Assembly (NCBI GenBank): GCA_026125285.1
Contig: JAHCLO010000024.1
Location: forward strand, 1 to 64,000
DNA length: 64,000 nucleotides
Source: Verrucomicrobiia bacterium
Lineage (GTDB): Bacteria; Verrucomicrobiota; Verrucomicrobiia; Limisphaerales; JADLHS01
Direction: 5' to 3'
Position numbers and translations under genes: made by a program. Shown here piece after piece: positions 25,646-33,169 of this stretch. Positions within the stretch are counted from its first letter, which is position 1, and every line of letters starts with the position of its first letter. Under the pieces are notes generated by a model. It saw only the letters and a program-made list of their open reading frames with translations, was not told the DNA's origin and did no database searches.

Positions 25646-26446
25646 GTGAGAAATCTCGGAGAGTGCCAGACTGATATTTCGATAGACTGTTCGGAAGCGG
25701 CGAATTCAAGTTTGCCCAACAGCAACATCCTTGGTATTGGGAGTTCTGTGGACTTTAGCGAAGCCCTCACAGTTTATGACGATTATCTCCAAGGAACATC
25801 GCTGACTCGCTGGATATCGGAGCGGGAATCCGCTTTGGGTCTTCAGACATTATCGAGTGGGGCGCTTCCGGCATTGGAGGCTGCTTTCGAGTTGAAGAGG
25901 TCCGTGAGCGAACTCAACACATTTATCCATGCAGTCGGAATAATTGCGTCGCTTCCACATGTTCTGACGTCAGGTGAGGTTGTCGAGTCGGTTTCGCTGG
26001 GCGCGGGTAACACGGGCAAGGATTTCGATTTGGAAACCAATCTGAAAGTTGCTGAGTTCAAGTTCATAACTTGGAAGGGGAATGATGCGGTCCGGCAGGA
26101 CAACCTTTTTGCTGATCTCGTGAAACTCTGTCTGCACCCGTCCGAAAAGCAAAAGTTCTTGTACCTAACGGGTGCTGATCTCGCATTGAAATTCCTTGAA
26201 GGGAAGCGGGCAATAGAAAGTGTGCTTTCACGCCGCGCCAAGATCTGGACGGCTTTTCACAACCGCTTTCCTTCCGGCTTCAAAACAGTTGGTGAATTCT
26301 ATAGATGTGATTTCAACTGTGTCCGCGTAGTTGATTTGCATGATATTGTACCCGGCTTGCGGCAGATCACTGCCGGAGTGGACTCGCCGACACCTGAATG
26401 TTCGGCAGAGCCGATCAAAGAGCGGCCTCATATCGACAAGCCGTGA
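25646..26446 (+). CDS. Hypothetical protein with PD-(D/E)XK-like motif
   Basis: 266 residues from a GTG start. The middle contains DFDLETNLKVAEFKFITW at about 130-147, a D-x(n)-E-x-K pattern of PD-(D/E)XK nucleases, followed by a helix-rich segment (DNLFADLVKLCLHPSEKQKF). The N-terminus is helical and the C-terminus ends in a polar tail. No membrane segment is present. It lies between an IS and a RIT element, in cargo near the integrase, where defence or DNA-processing genes are common. Nuclease activity is inferred from the motif only. Confidence 0.5.
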   Translation: MRNLGECQTDISIDCSEAANSSLPNSNILGIGSSVDFSEALTVYDDYLQGTSLTRWISERESALGLQTLSSGALPALEAAFELKRSVSELNTFIHAVGIIASLPHVLTSGEVVESVSLGAGNTGKDFDLETNLKVAEFKFITWKGNDAVRQDNLFADLVKLCLHPSEKQKFLYLTGADLALKFLEGKRAIESVLSRRAKIWTAFHNRFPSGFKTVGEFYRCDFNCVRVVDLHDIVPGLRQITAGVDSPTPECSAEPIKERPHIDKP

Positions 26447-26459
26447 TCGGCTCAGGAGT

Positions 26460-26501
26460 AAAAATATCCCTTATGCCGAGCTCGGCATAAGGGATATTTT
26501 T
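26460..26501. repeat. Perfect 42-bp palindrome at the left end of the RIT element
   Basis: Two 21-base arms meet without a spacer at 26480/26481. The centre is TGCCGAG-CTCGGCA and the ends are A/T runs. The palindrome overlaps the first seven bases of the left terminal repeat. The TGCCGAG word recurs in both RIT termini. It could be a bidirectional terminator for the gene ending at 26446, a recombinase recognition site, or a target for the RIT element. Confidence 0.9.
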
Positions 26502-26592
26502 TCTAGCTCCGGGTAATGCCGAGCGCATGGGGTGATTTTTCAAAACACTGAAGGATCACCCCTTTTCTGTTTCCTCGACTCGGCATTATCAG
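26495..26592. repeat. RIT left terminal inverted repeat
   Basis: It begins TATTTTTTCTAGCTCCGG and ends GACTCGGCATTATCAG; the complement of 29795-29893 matches with about ten differences. It contains internal mirrored words GGGGTGAT and ATCACCCC and two TGCCGAG/CTCGGCA words that may be recombinase sites. Confidence 0.88.
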
Positions 26593-26638
26593 GACGCCAT
26601 TCCTCGTGGTTCAAACCACAACCGAAAGGAATGCCTCT

Positions 26639-27877
26639 ATGATTAAGCCGTTTCGTCTCCGTCCCCAAGATCTGCATCCACTGGAAGCAGGCCCACTTGC
26701 GCCGCATCTCGCCAGTTTCGCCGCGTTGTTGGCGCAACAGCGTTACTGCCGTGTGACCGGCTGGAATAAACTCCGGCTGGTCGCTGCTCTGAGCAATTGG
26801 ATGATTCAAACAAAGCTCCGGCTAAAAGACCTCAGCGAACAGCGAGTCACGAAGTTCCTTGGGTGCCGATGGCGACGTGTTGTTTATCGGAGCGGCGATA
26901 AATGCACCCTCGCGCTCTTGCTGCAACACTTGCGGCAATTGGACGTTATCCCGCCGCAGACGCCTCCGCCGCTGACTCCCGTTGATATAATCGAGCGGGC
27001 CTACGGCCAGTATCTGCGCCAGGAGCGAAGCTTCATGTCGGGCAGCGTGGGGCAGTATCTGACGGTAGCCAGGCGGTTTTTGTGGCATCGGTTTCGGGAT
27101 GGGAAAATCCGGCTGAAGGAACTCTGCACGAAGGATGTGAGTGATTTTGTTTTGAGAGACTCCAGCATCCGCGGTCGTCGCTCGGCTCAACTGATGACCT
27201 CCGTGCTGCGGAGTTTTTTGAATTACCTGTTTCAGGAAGGCAAGACCGACACCAATCTGGCGACTGCAATCCCCGCCACAGCGGGCGGGCGCTTATCGGA
27301 ACTGCCCCGTTATCTGGAAGCAGCGGAAGTGGAGAAGTTGCTGCGGTCTTGTGACCGCCGCCAGAACGCGGGCCGGCGCGACTATGCCGTCTTGGTGCTG
27401 TTGGCCCGGCTGGGTTTACGTGCCAGCGAGGTGGTCAACCTTGAGTTGGACGACATTGATTGGGCTGCCGGGGAGTTGATTGTTCGGGGCAAAGGCAACC
27501 GAGTGGACCGGATGCCGCTGCTTCAGGAGGTTGGCAAAGCTGTGGCGGATTATTTGAAACGGGGGCGACCTCGTTGCTCAACGCGCCGCGTATTCGTCCA
27601 CTGCAAGGCGCCGTATGTGGGCTTCAGCAGTCCGCCCAATGCTGTGAGCGGCATTGTGAACCGGGCCTTGGGACGCGCCGGTCTGAATCCGGTGAATCGC
27701 GGGGCGCATCTGCTGCGCCATTCGTTGGCCACCAACCTCCTGCGGAACGGGGCTTCCCTGACTCAAATCAGCCAGGTGCTGCGGCATCAGCAAATACAGA
27801 CCACGGAGATTTACGCAAAAGTGGATGTGAAGGCACTACGCGCTTTGGCGCAGCCGTGGCCGGGAGGTGTCCAATGA
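26639..27877 (+). CDS. RIT recombinase A (tyrosine recombinase)
   Basis: 412 residues from the ATG at 26639, with AAAGGA upstream. N-terminal SAM-like core-binding domain, then the catalytic domain: RLGLRASEVVNLEL gives the first Arg (near residue 265), HLLRHSLATNLL the H-x-x-R box, and IYAKVD the Tyr nucleophile near the C-terminus. First of three overlapping recombinase genes; overlaps the next by 4 nt. Together they would move the element. Confidence 0.9.
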   Translation: MIKPFRLRPQDLHPLEAGPLAPHLASFAALLAQQRYCRVTGWNKLRLVAALSNWMIQTKLRLKDLSEQRVTKFLGCRWRRVVYRSGDKCTLALLLQHLRQLDVIPPQTPPPLTPVDIIERAYGQYLRQERSFMSGSVGQYLTVARRFLWHRFRDGKIRLKELCTKDVSDFVLRDSSIRGRRSAQLMTSVLRSFLNYLFQEGKTDTNLATAIPATAGGRLSELPRYLEAAEVEKLLRSCDRRQNAGRRDYAVLVLLARLGLRASEVVNLELDDIDWAAGELIVRGKGNRVDRMPLLQEVGKAVADYLKRGRPRCSTRRVFVHCKAPYVGFSSPPNAVSGIVNRALGRAGLNPVNRGAHLLRHSLATNLLRNGASLTQISQVLRHQQIQTTEIYAKVDVKALRALAQPWPGGVQ

Positions 27878-28803
27878 ACCCCCTGCGTGTGCATCTCACC
27901 AATTACCTGAAGCTCCGGCGGGGACTGGGGTTCAAGCTGGACAGTGCGGAGATGTTGCTGCGCAGCTTCATTCGTTTTGCAGAGGCGAAACGAGCGCCGT
28001 TCATCACCACCAAGCTCGCGCTCAAATGGGCCACTCAGCCGCCAAACGCCAAACGGGTGCAAAGCGGCAGCCGACTGGCTACGGTCCGGCGCTTTGCCGA
28101 ATACCTAAGCACGGTTGATCCACGCACGGAAGTGCCGTCGCCCAAGCTGCTGCCTTACCACATGCGCCGACGGTCGCCACAGCTTTACCGCGATGAAGAC
28201 GTTTGCAGATTGGTTGAGGTGGCGTATCAAATCGCTCCTGCCAATCCGATCAAAGGTCCGACGTTGGGCACGCTGTTGGGCCTTTTGGCAACGACTGGCC
28301 TGCGAGTGAGCGAGGCTCTGAAGTTGGACTGTGGTGATGTGGATTGGGATCGCCAGCAGTTGACCATCCGTTTGGCGAAGGGGAACAAGACTCGATTGAC
28401 ACCGCTCCATCCCTCAACTGTCGCGGCCCTCCGGCGTTATGCGTCGACACGCGACATCATTTATCCGAAGCGCAGAAATCCAGCCTTCTTTGTCTGGGAC
28501 GGTGGCGTTCGGCTGGGATATGACTCCGTCAATCGCTGGTTCTTGTTGGTGGCCTGCCAAACCGGCCTGCGCAGACCTGGCGATCTACACGGCCCGCGCG
28601 TGCATGACCTGCGGCATCACTTCGCGATCCAGACCATGCTGCGGTGGTATCGCACCGACACGGACGTCGAGGCGCGTTTGCCGGAGTTGAGCACGTATCT
28701 GGGCCATGTTCACGTCCGAGACACGTATTGGTATCTGTCGGCGGTGCCGGAACTGTTGCAACTGGCGACCCAACGCCTGCAACCAAAGGAGGCCGGACGA
28801 TGA
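27874..28803 (+). CDS. RIT recombinase B (tyrosine recombinase)
   Basis: 309 residues starting within the stop of recombinase A (ATGA). Catalytic residues are visible: TGLRVSEALKLD (Arg), VHDLRHHFAIQ (H-x-x-R), LGHVHVRDTYWYL (second His/Trp region and Tyr). An N-terminal core-binding domain precedes them. The C-terminal LSTYLGHVHV segment and a longer HHFA box distinguish it from A and C. It overlaps recombinase C by 4 nt. Confidence 0.9.
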   Translation: MNPLRVHLTNYLKLRRGLGFKLDSAEMLLRSFIRFAEAKRAPFITTKLALKWATQPPNAKRVQSGSRLATVRRFAEYLSTVDPRTEVPSPKLLPYHMRRRSPQLYRDEDVCRLVEVAYQIAPANPIKGPTLGTLLGLLATTGLRVSEALKLDCGDVDWDRQQLTIRLAKGNKTRLTPLHPSTVAALRRYASTRDIIYPKRRNPAFFVWDGGVRLGYDSVNRWFLLVACQTGLRRPGDLHGPRVHDLRHHFAIQTMLRWYRTDTDVEARLPELSTYLGHVHVRDTYWYLSAVPELLQLATQRLQPKEAGR

Positions 28804-29798
28804 AAACGCAAGCCACCTTCTCGGAGTTGCTGCAAGCCTACTTCACGCAACGGCTGATGCACGAATGCAACGCGAGTCCGCACACCATCGCAAACTATCG
28901 GGATACGTTCCGGCTCCTGATCGGCTTTGCCCATCGGCATCTGAAGAAGCCTCCCACCGCATTGGCCATGCAGGACTTGGATGCCGCCTTGATCTGCCGC
29001 TTCCTCGATCATCTGGAAAAAGACCGCGGCGTGAGCGCACGCAGTCGCAATGTGCGTCTGGCGGCCATCCATTCCTTCTTTCAGTATGTCGCCCTGCAAG
29101 AACCCGCGCTCGGCGCGTTGGCCCAACGTGTCCTGGCGATCAAGAGCAAGCGCCACATCAAGAGGCCGATCGACTTCCTCACGCGGCCAGAAGCCGAAGC
29201 CTTGTTGGCGGCGCCGGATCAGCAGACTTGGTTGGGGCGACGTGACTACGCGTTGCTCCTGCTGGCCTTGCAAACAGGGCTGCGTCTTTCGGAAATCATC
29301 GGCCTGCGCTGTCAGGACATTGCATTGGACAGTGGCCCTCACGTGCGTTGCACCGGAAAGGGGCGCAAGTCCCGATCCGTTCCATTGCGCAAGGAAACGG
29401 TCACGATACTCCGTGCGTGGCTGTGTGAGCGGAACACCAAACCCGACGCCCCGCTCTTTCCCAACCTACGCGGCAAACCGTTGAGCCGGGACGGTATTCA
29501 ATATCTGCTCGCCAAGCAGGTGGCTGCGGCACGCCAACACTGTCCGTCTTTGAAATCCAAACGCGTCTCGCCACACGTGTTGCGACACAGCACCGCCATG
29601 GACTTGCTGCAATGCGGCGTTGATCGTTCCGTCATCGCGCTGTGGCTCGGCCATGAGCGAATGGACACAACGCAGATTTATCTCCACGCCAGCCTCGAAC
29701 TGAAAGAAAAGGCGCTCGCCAAAACCGAGCCGTTCTACGGGCGGCCGCCTCGATACCGTCCGCCCGATCAACTGATGGCGTTCCTGCAAAGCCTCTGA
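28800..29798 (+). CDS. RIT recombinase C (tyrosine recombinase)
   Basis: 332 residues. Start at 28800 overlaps the stop of recombinase B. The N-terminal SAM-like domain (LLQAYFTQRLMHECNASPHT) is followed by the catalytic fold: TGLRLSEIIGL (Arg), SPHVLRHSTAMDLL (H-x-x-R), LGHERMDTTQIYLHA (His and Tyr). Its stop codon lies in the first bases of the right terminal repeat, as is common in compact elements. Confidence 0.9.
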   Translation: MKTQATFSELLQAYFTQRLMHECNASPHTIANYRDTFRLLIGFAHRHLKKPPTALAMQDLDAALICRFLDHLEKDRGVSARSRNVRLAAIHSFFQYVALQEPALGALAQRVLAIKSKRHIKRPIDFLTRPEAEALLAAPDQQTWLGRRDYALLLLALQTGLRLSEIIGLRCQDIALDSGPHVRCTGKGRKSRSVPLRKETVTILRAWLCERNTKPDAPLFPNLRGKPLSRDGIQYLLAKQVAAARQHCPSLKSKRVSPHVLRHSTAMDLLQCGVDRSVIALWLGHERMDTTQIYLHASLELKEKALAKTEPFYGRPPRYRPPDQLMAFLQSL

Positions 29799-29893
29799 TA
29801 ATGCCGAGTCGAAGGAATAGAAAAGGGGTGATCCCTCAGTGTTTTTGAAGAATCACCCCGTGTGCTCGGCATTATCCGGAGCTAGAAAAAATA
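29795..29893. repeat. RIT right terminal inverted repeat
   Basis: Starts CTGATAATGCCGAGTC and ends with the complement of TATTTTTTCTAGC. It pairs along its full length with 26495-26592. It includes the stop codon of recombinase C and, on the other strand, the final codons and TAG of the RadC-like gene. Confidence 0.88.
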
Positions 29894-30424
29894 ACCAAGC
29901 GTTCTGAGTGACGTGTGGCCGGGGTGTCCGAGCACGATGTGGTCGAGAACTTCGATTTTCAAAAGTTGACCTGCTCGGATGAGATCACGAGTGATTTTGA
30001 TGTCTGCCTCAGATGGAGTCGGATCGCCGCTCGGATGGTTGTGGCAAATGATGATTGCGGATGCACTTGCCATGACTGCCAATCTAAAGATTTCCCTGGG
30101 ATGACAGAGGATCGTATCCATCGTTCCAATGGACACCAAGTAGTGCCCTTTGATGCGCCGACGAGTGTTGAGAATGAAAACCACCAGACATTCACATTCA
30201 GGATTGAAGTATGGGTGATCGGGAATATGTGCTTTCCAATAGGCGGCTGCCTGGTCCGGTGTTTCGCACTGTTGCATGGTGTCGGGTGTCGGACATTCTC
30301 GAAGTGAAACGATTTTCCATTCCTGCGGTTGACTCGGAAATTTGATGGGCTTGACGATTTTGTTGATCGGTTGCGGAGCGATTGCGGGGCATCCAGCGGA
30401 GATGAGGTTTTCTGTCGTGTTCAT
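29882..30424 (-). CDS. RadC-like JAB-domain protein
   Basis: 180 residues from the ATG at 30424 (MNTTENLISAG). The C-terminal domain has the RadC/JAB metalloprotease pattern IICHNHPSGDPTPSEADI near 130, preceded by RRIKGHYLVSIGT. RadC-like proteins are frequent on plasmids and islands; their role, perhaps anti-restriction or DNA processing, is unsettled. A longer reading frame to 30823 runs through a strongly structured inverted repeat and is unlikely to be translated as one protein. The last codons (GYFF, TAG) lie in the RIT terminus. Confidence 0.85.
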   Translation of the reverse strand: MNTTENLISAGCPAIAPQPINKIVKPIKFPSQPQEWKIVSLRECPTPDTMQQCETPDQAAAYWKAHIPDHPYFNPECECLVVFILNTRRRIKGHYLVSIGTMDTILCHPREIFRLAVMASASAIIICHNHPSGDPTPSEADIKITRDLIRAGQLLKIEVLDHIVLGHPGHTSLRTLGYFF

Positions 30425-30656
30425 GTTTTGCGTTTCGTTCTGAAGGAGCGGGACTGCTCTCTTCACCTCCGCCCCTGGGAGAGCAGCCCCGCTCCGAACG
30501 AAACGCACCCGCGTGCGCCCGCGCCCGTTACGCGGAGCACAGCAACTGAGTGACGGCAGGCGCAAACTGTCTTCGTCCTCTCGCCTGCCGGCACGATGTT
30601 GCGCGGAGCACCAGAAGCGCGGGCGCACGCGGGTGAACACGACAGAAAACCTCATC
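30401..30656. repeat. Nested inverted-repeat structure forming a three-way junction
   Basis: A perfect 22-bp outer arm (30401-30422 with 30635-30656) encloses two hairpins: hairpin 1 at 30430-30506 (11-bp GCGTTTCGTTC arm continued by GGAGCGGG and CTGCTCTC arms) and hairpin 2 at 30507-30634 (perfect 18-bp arms at 30507-30524 and 30617-30634, with an inner CGGCAGGCG/CGCCTGCCG stem). The parts abut almost without unpaired bases, giving a folded three-way junction in DNA or RNA. The left arm is the 5' coding end of the RadC-like gene. Confidence 0.88.
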
Positions 30657-30860
30657 GGCGGATGCAAATAGGACGCCATGTGGCGACGATTGTCGCGAGG
30701 GATTAACTCTATGTCCGGACGACGCTTTGCGCGAACACGGGTAGTGAATCGTTCACTAAGCCCGGCCACAATCGTCACTTGCGTTTCGCAATTGCCGTCG
30801 GAATCAATCCTGCCAATCGTCAACGACTGAACTGCGCCTGACCAGGGCGATGGCAGAAGA

Positions 30861-32345
30861 TTACACGGCGATTGCCGTTCGCGGGGCAGTTTGCTTTGGA
30901 GAGATTCTGCGCTTCAGTTCACTGCATCTCGTTTCCGAAATTCGCGCTACGAATTCATCCTTGAGGGCATCGCGGTCAGCAAACTCTTCCATGAAAACAT
31001 TGCGACCCATCGCCTTTTCAGCACAGTCAAGGAACCTGGCGGCGGGCACTATTGGGACGGTCTCGTTAAGTTGTCCCCAGAAGACTTCCATCGGGTCTTT
31101 CGAGACCCACCACGGATAACTGTACTTCGCTTTCGCTTCGGCAATCGACCTTCTGTCCGCAGTTGCTTCCGCTGAAGACCCGCTGCCCGTGGCATTGGCT
31201 TTGACGGGATGTGGAACAATGGTTGCCGAGTGTTCAGAGAACACGACCTTCTTTGCCATGTTTGCCGAATGTTGGTCACGAAGATGACCGTAGGTCTTCA
31301 TGGCCAGTGCTCCACCGTCTTTGTGGCCTAACCAGCGGGAAACAGTTGGGATGTCCACGCCGGATTCGATACATCGAGTCGCGAACAGGTGGCGGAGGTC
31401 GTGGTGGGTAAAACGGTCAATTCCCAACTTCTCGCAAGCCGTGTTGATTGCGCCTTGGCACTCACGGATACGCATGATCGGGTTCGACTCAAACTCTTTC
31501 TCGCCTCTTTCGCTTTTGATGCGTTCCAGCAAATGGCGCATGTCGGATATCATGGGCACGCGGCGGATTTCCCAATTCTTTGTACCGGTGACCGGATCGC
31601 CCAGGATGGCAATTTCGCCCTTCTCGAAGTCGCAGTGCCGGCCTTCGACTCGCGCGGCTTCGCCCTTTCTGCAACCGCTGTAAGCGAGAAACTCGATGAA
31701 GTCGCCACATTTCCGCCCCCAAGCGCCATCGGCTTTCCGGACGGTCGCGACCAACTCTGAGAACTCGTCCTGGCTGGGAAGGTGGAGGACTTTCTGGAGG
31801 ATTCTCTTCCGTTTGATGTGCGTGGCGGGATTGTCGTATCTCGCACCCGCTTCGACGGCGATGTCCAAGATCAATTTGAGAGTGCCCACCGTATTGTTGA
31901 AGGCTGATGGACTGGCGCTTTGCCCAAACTTGGCAGCCCAAGCGAGGCAATCGCTCTTGGAGATTTGTGCAACATCGGTCTGTTCCAGCTCCGGCCACGA
32001 ATTCAGGAGAGCGACGATGCGCTCCTCTCGGAACGATTTGCTTCGGTCCTTCAGAGAGTAGTCGCCCTTGAGTCGCTCCCGGTAGGATTCCAGCGCGTCC
32101 CTGAATGTCATCTTTCCTCGGGCAACGGCCTTGTGCGCGGCAGCGCGCTTCCGCTCTTCCTTGTGAAAATCGCTCAAGCGCAGTTTGGCGACACTGATAC
32201 GGTCGGTTTTGAGCGATTTCCAAATCAACTTGCCGCGCAGGCGGATTCGCGCATAATAGTTCCCCGACTGGACGTGGCGCACGAGATTGGCCACCGGCGT
32301 TTTCTGCCATCGGGGGTCTGTATTCTCGGCTGAATCAGAATTCAC
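30861..32345 (-). CDS. int: Tyrosine integrase of the island
   Basis: About 494 residues from the GTG at 32345; no ATG is available near the N-terminus, so the start is uncertain (TTG at 32396 possible). An N-terminal arm-binding-like region (GNYYARIRLRGKLIWKSL) and core-binding domain precede the catalytic domain: SGCRKGEAARV (Arg), HHDLRHLFATR (H-x-x-R), LGHKDGGALAMKTYGHL (His and Tyr). A C-terminal extension of roughly 110 residues after the Tyr is unusual. The gene abuts tRNA-Ser(CGA), the presumed attachment site. Confidence 0.88.
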   Translation of the reverse strand: MNSDSAENTDPRWQKTPVANLVRHVQSGNYYARIRLRGKLIWKSLKTDRISVAKLRLSDFHKEERKRAAAHKAVARGKMTFRDALESYRERLKGDYSLKDRSKSFREERIVALLNSWPELEQTDVAQISKSDCLAWAAKFGQSASPSAFNNTVGTLKLILDIAVEAGARYDNPATHIKRKRILQKVLHLPSQDEFSELVATVRKADGAWGRKCGDFIEFLAYSGCRKGEAARVEGRHCDFEKGEIAILGDPVTGTKNWEIRRVPMISDMRHLLERIKSERGEKEFESNPIMRIRECQGAINTACEKLGIDRFTHHDLRHLFATRCIESGVDIPTVSRWLGHKDGGALAMKTYGHLRDQHSANMAKKVVFSEHSATIVPHPVKANATGSGSSAEATADRRSIAEAKAKYSYPWWVSKDPMEVFWGQLNETVPIVPAARFLDCAEKAMGRNVFMEEFADRDALKDEFVARISETRCSELKRRISPKQTAPRTAIAV

Positions 32346-32429
32346 GGCGATAGTATAGAACAGCAGTATAGAAAACGCAAATTGCGGACTCGCCAAAAAG
32401 CGATTCCATCCAATAAAATCAATACGAGT

Positions 32430-32519
32430 GGAAGGGTGGCTGAGTGGTTGAAGGCACCTGACTCGAAATCAGGCTTAGGAGCAATCCTAACGGGGGTTCG
32501 AATCCCTCCCCTTCCGCCA
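32430..32519 (+). tRNA. tRNA-Ser(CGA)
   Basis: The acceptor arms GGAAGGG and CCCTTCC pair fully, followed by discriminator G and encoded CCA. The anticodon stem CCTGA/TCAGG holds loop CTCGAAA, anticodon CGA at 32464-32466. A long variable arm (about 32472-32491) fits serine. The T arm GGGGG-TTCGAAT-CCCTC is present. Its 5' end faces the integrase, so integration is at the 5' side or the island supplies part of the gene. Confidence 0.96.
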
Positions 32520-32767
32520 CCCCGTGCCAGAGTTCTCAAGCGCGACCCAGCCTCCAGCTTCACCAGCCATCAATCCCTCGTCGCCGAGTCTCATTTGTGG
32601 CGTTTGAACTGGGAAAATACGCGGAGCGTCTTTCTGAACCTGCTTGCGTGGGCCGGTGGTCAAACATCGGTCGTCCGCGTTTTCCCGCGCGTCCGTGGAA
32701 GCCCGCAGTTGGGCTGGCATTGTAGCCGTTCGCATCTTATTGTTTCGCGAGCAACCTAACCTCAAAC

Positions 32768-33049
32768 ATGCGACGCGTATTACAGATGGCAGCCTTGACC
32801 GTGACGTTGGGCGCCATTGCGTTCTGGTTGTTCTCCGGGGCGAACCGGGGTTGGACGAAAACCAGCGGGCCAGGAATTTCGATGGGCGACCTCACCGGTG
32901 CGGAGGTCGTCACCGAGGAAAGTCGTTTCGTGCCTGGGCTGGATTTTCTGTGGGGCGCAGTGATGGCCGGCATCGTTCTGGCCGGCGCATCCCTGTTGTT
33001 CCCCAATCAGCCAAAATCAGGCGGCGGTTCGCCCACCAAAACTCGATAA
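32768..33049 (+). CDS. Small two-helix membrane protein
   Basis: 93 residues from the ATG at 32768 with two hydrophobic segments, about 5-23 (MAALTVTLGAIAFWLFSG) and 62-80 (LWGAVMAGIVLAGASLLF), and a polar linker. No family recognised. It is the first gene right of tRNA-Ser. It stands alone: the next gene is on the other strand. Function unknown. Confidence 0.6.
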   Translation: MRRVLQMAALTVTLGAIAFWLFSGANRGWTKTSGPGISMGDLTGAEVVTEESRFVPGLDFLWGAVMAGIVLAGASLLFPNQPKSGGGSPTKTR

Positions 33050-33169
33050 TGTCGGGCAGCTTGTCTGACATGGCGGGGAAGTTTCCATCCACCCGAAACG
33101 GTCGCACGCAAACCACGAGAGCCTTCCGAACCCTCGAACGCGGCTCGTGCAGCCGGGCCACCGCTCCGG

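Larger units (their letters stand above)
26495..29893 (+). mobile_element. Recombinase-in-trio (RIT) element
   Basis: Three tyrosine recombinase genes are in tandem with ATGA-type overlaps, enclosed by imperfect inverted repeats of about 98 bp. This is the defining structure of RIT elements. The total is about 3.4 kb with no cargo. No target duplication is visible. The right terminus overlaps the last codons of the adjacent RadC-like gene. Confidence 0.85.
1..32429. mobile_element. Genomic island / integrative mobilizable element at tRNA-Ser(CGA), left end outside window
   Basis: The stretch carries an integrase next to tRNA-Ser, a MobF relaxase, a TraD/VirD4-like coupling ATPase, a ParA-like ATPase, defence genes, metal efflux cargo, an IS and a RIT element, and is followed by ordinary chromosomal genes right of the tRNA. 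No VirB4 or other mating-channel genes are seen, so it is either mobilizable only or has them beyond position 1. The right boundary is set by the integrase/tRNA junction; the left boundary is not in the window. Island status is inferred from gene content. Confidence 0.75.

Noticed and set aside
30401..30656. Retron msr-msd or attC array
   Set aside because: The folded structure invites the idea, but no reverse transcriptase or integron integrase is in the window.
29882..30823. 313-residue RadC-like protein starting at 30823
   Set aside because: Its first 130 residues would be translated from the three-way-junction repeat and lack coding character; the ATG at 30424 gives a normal protein.
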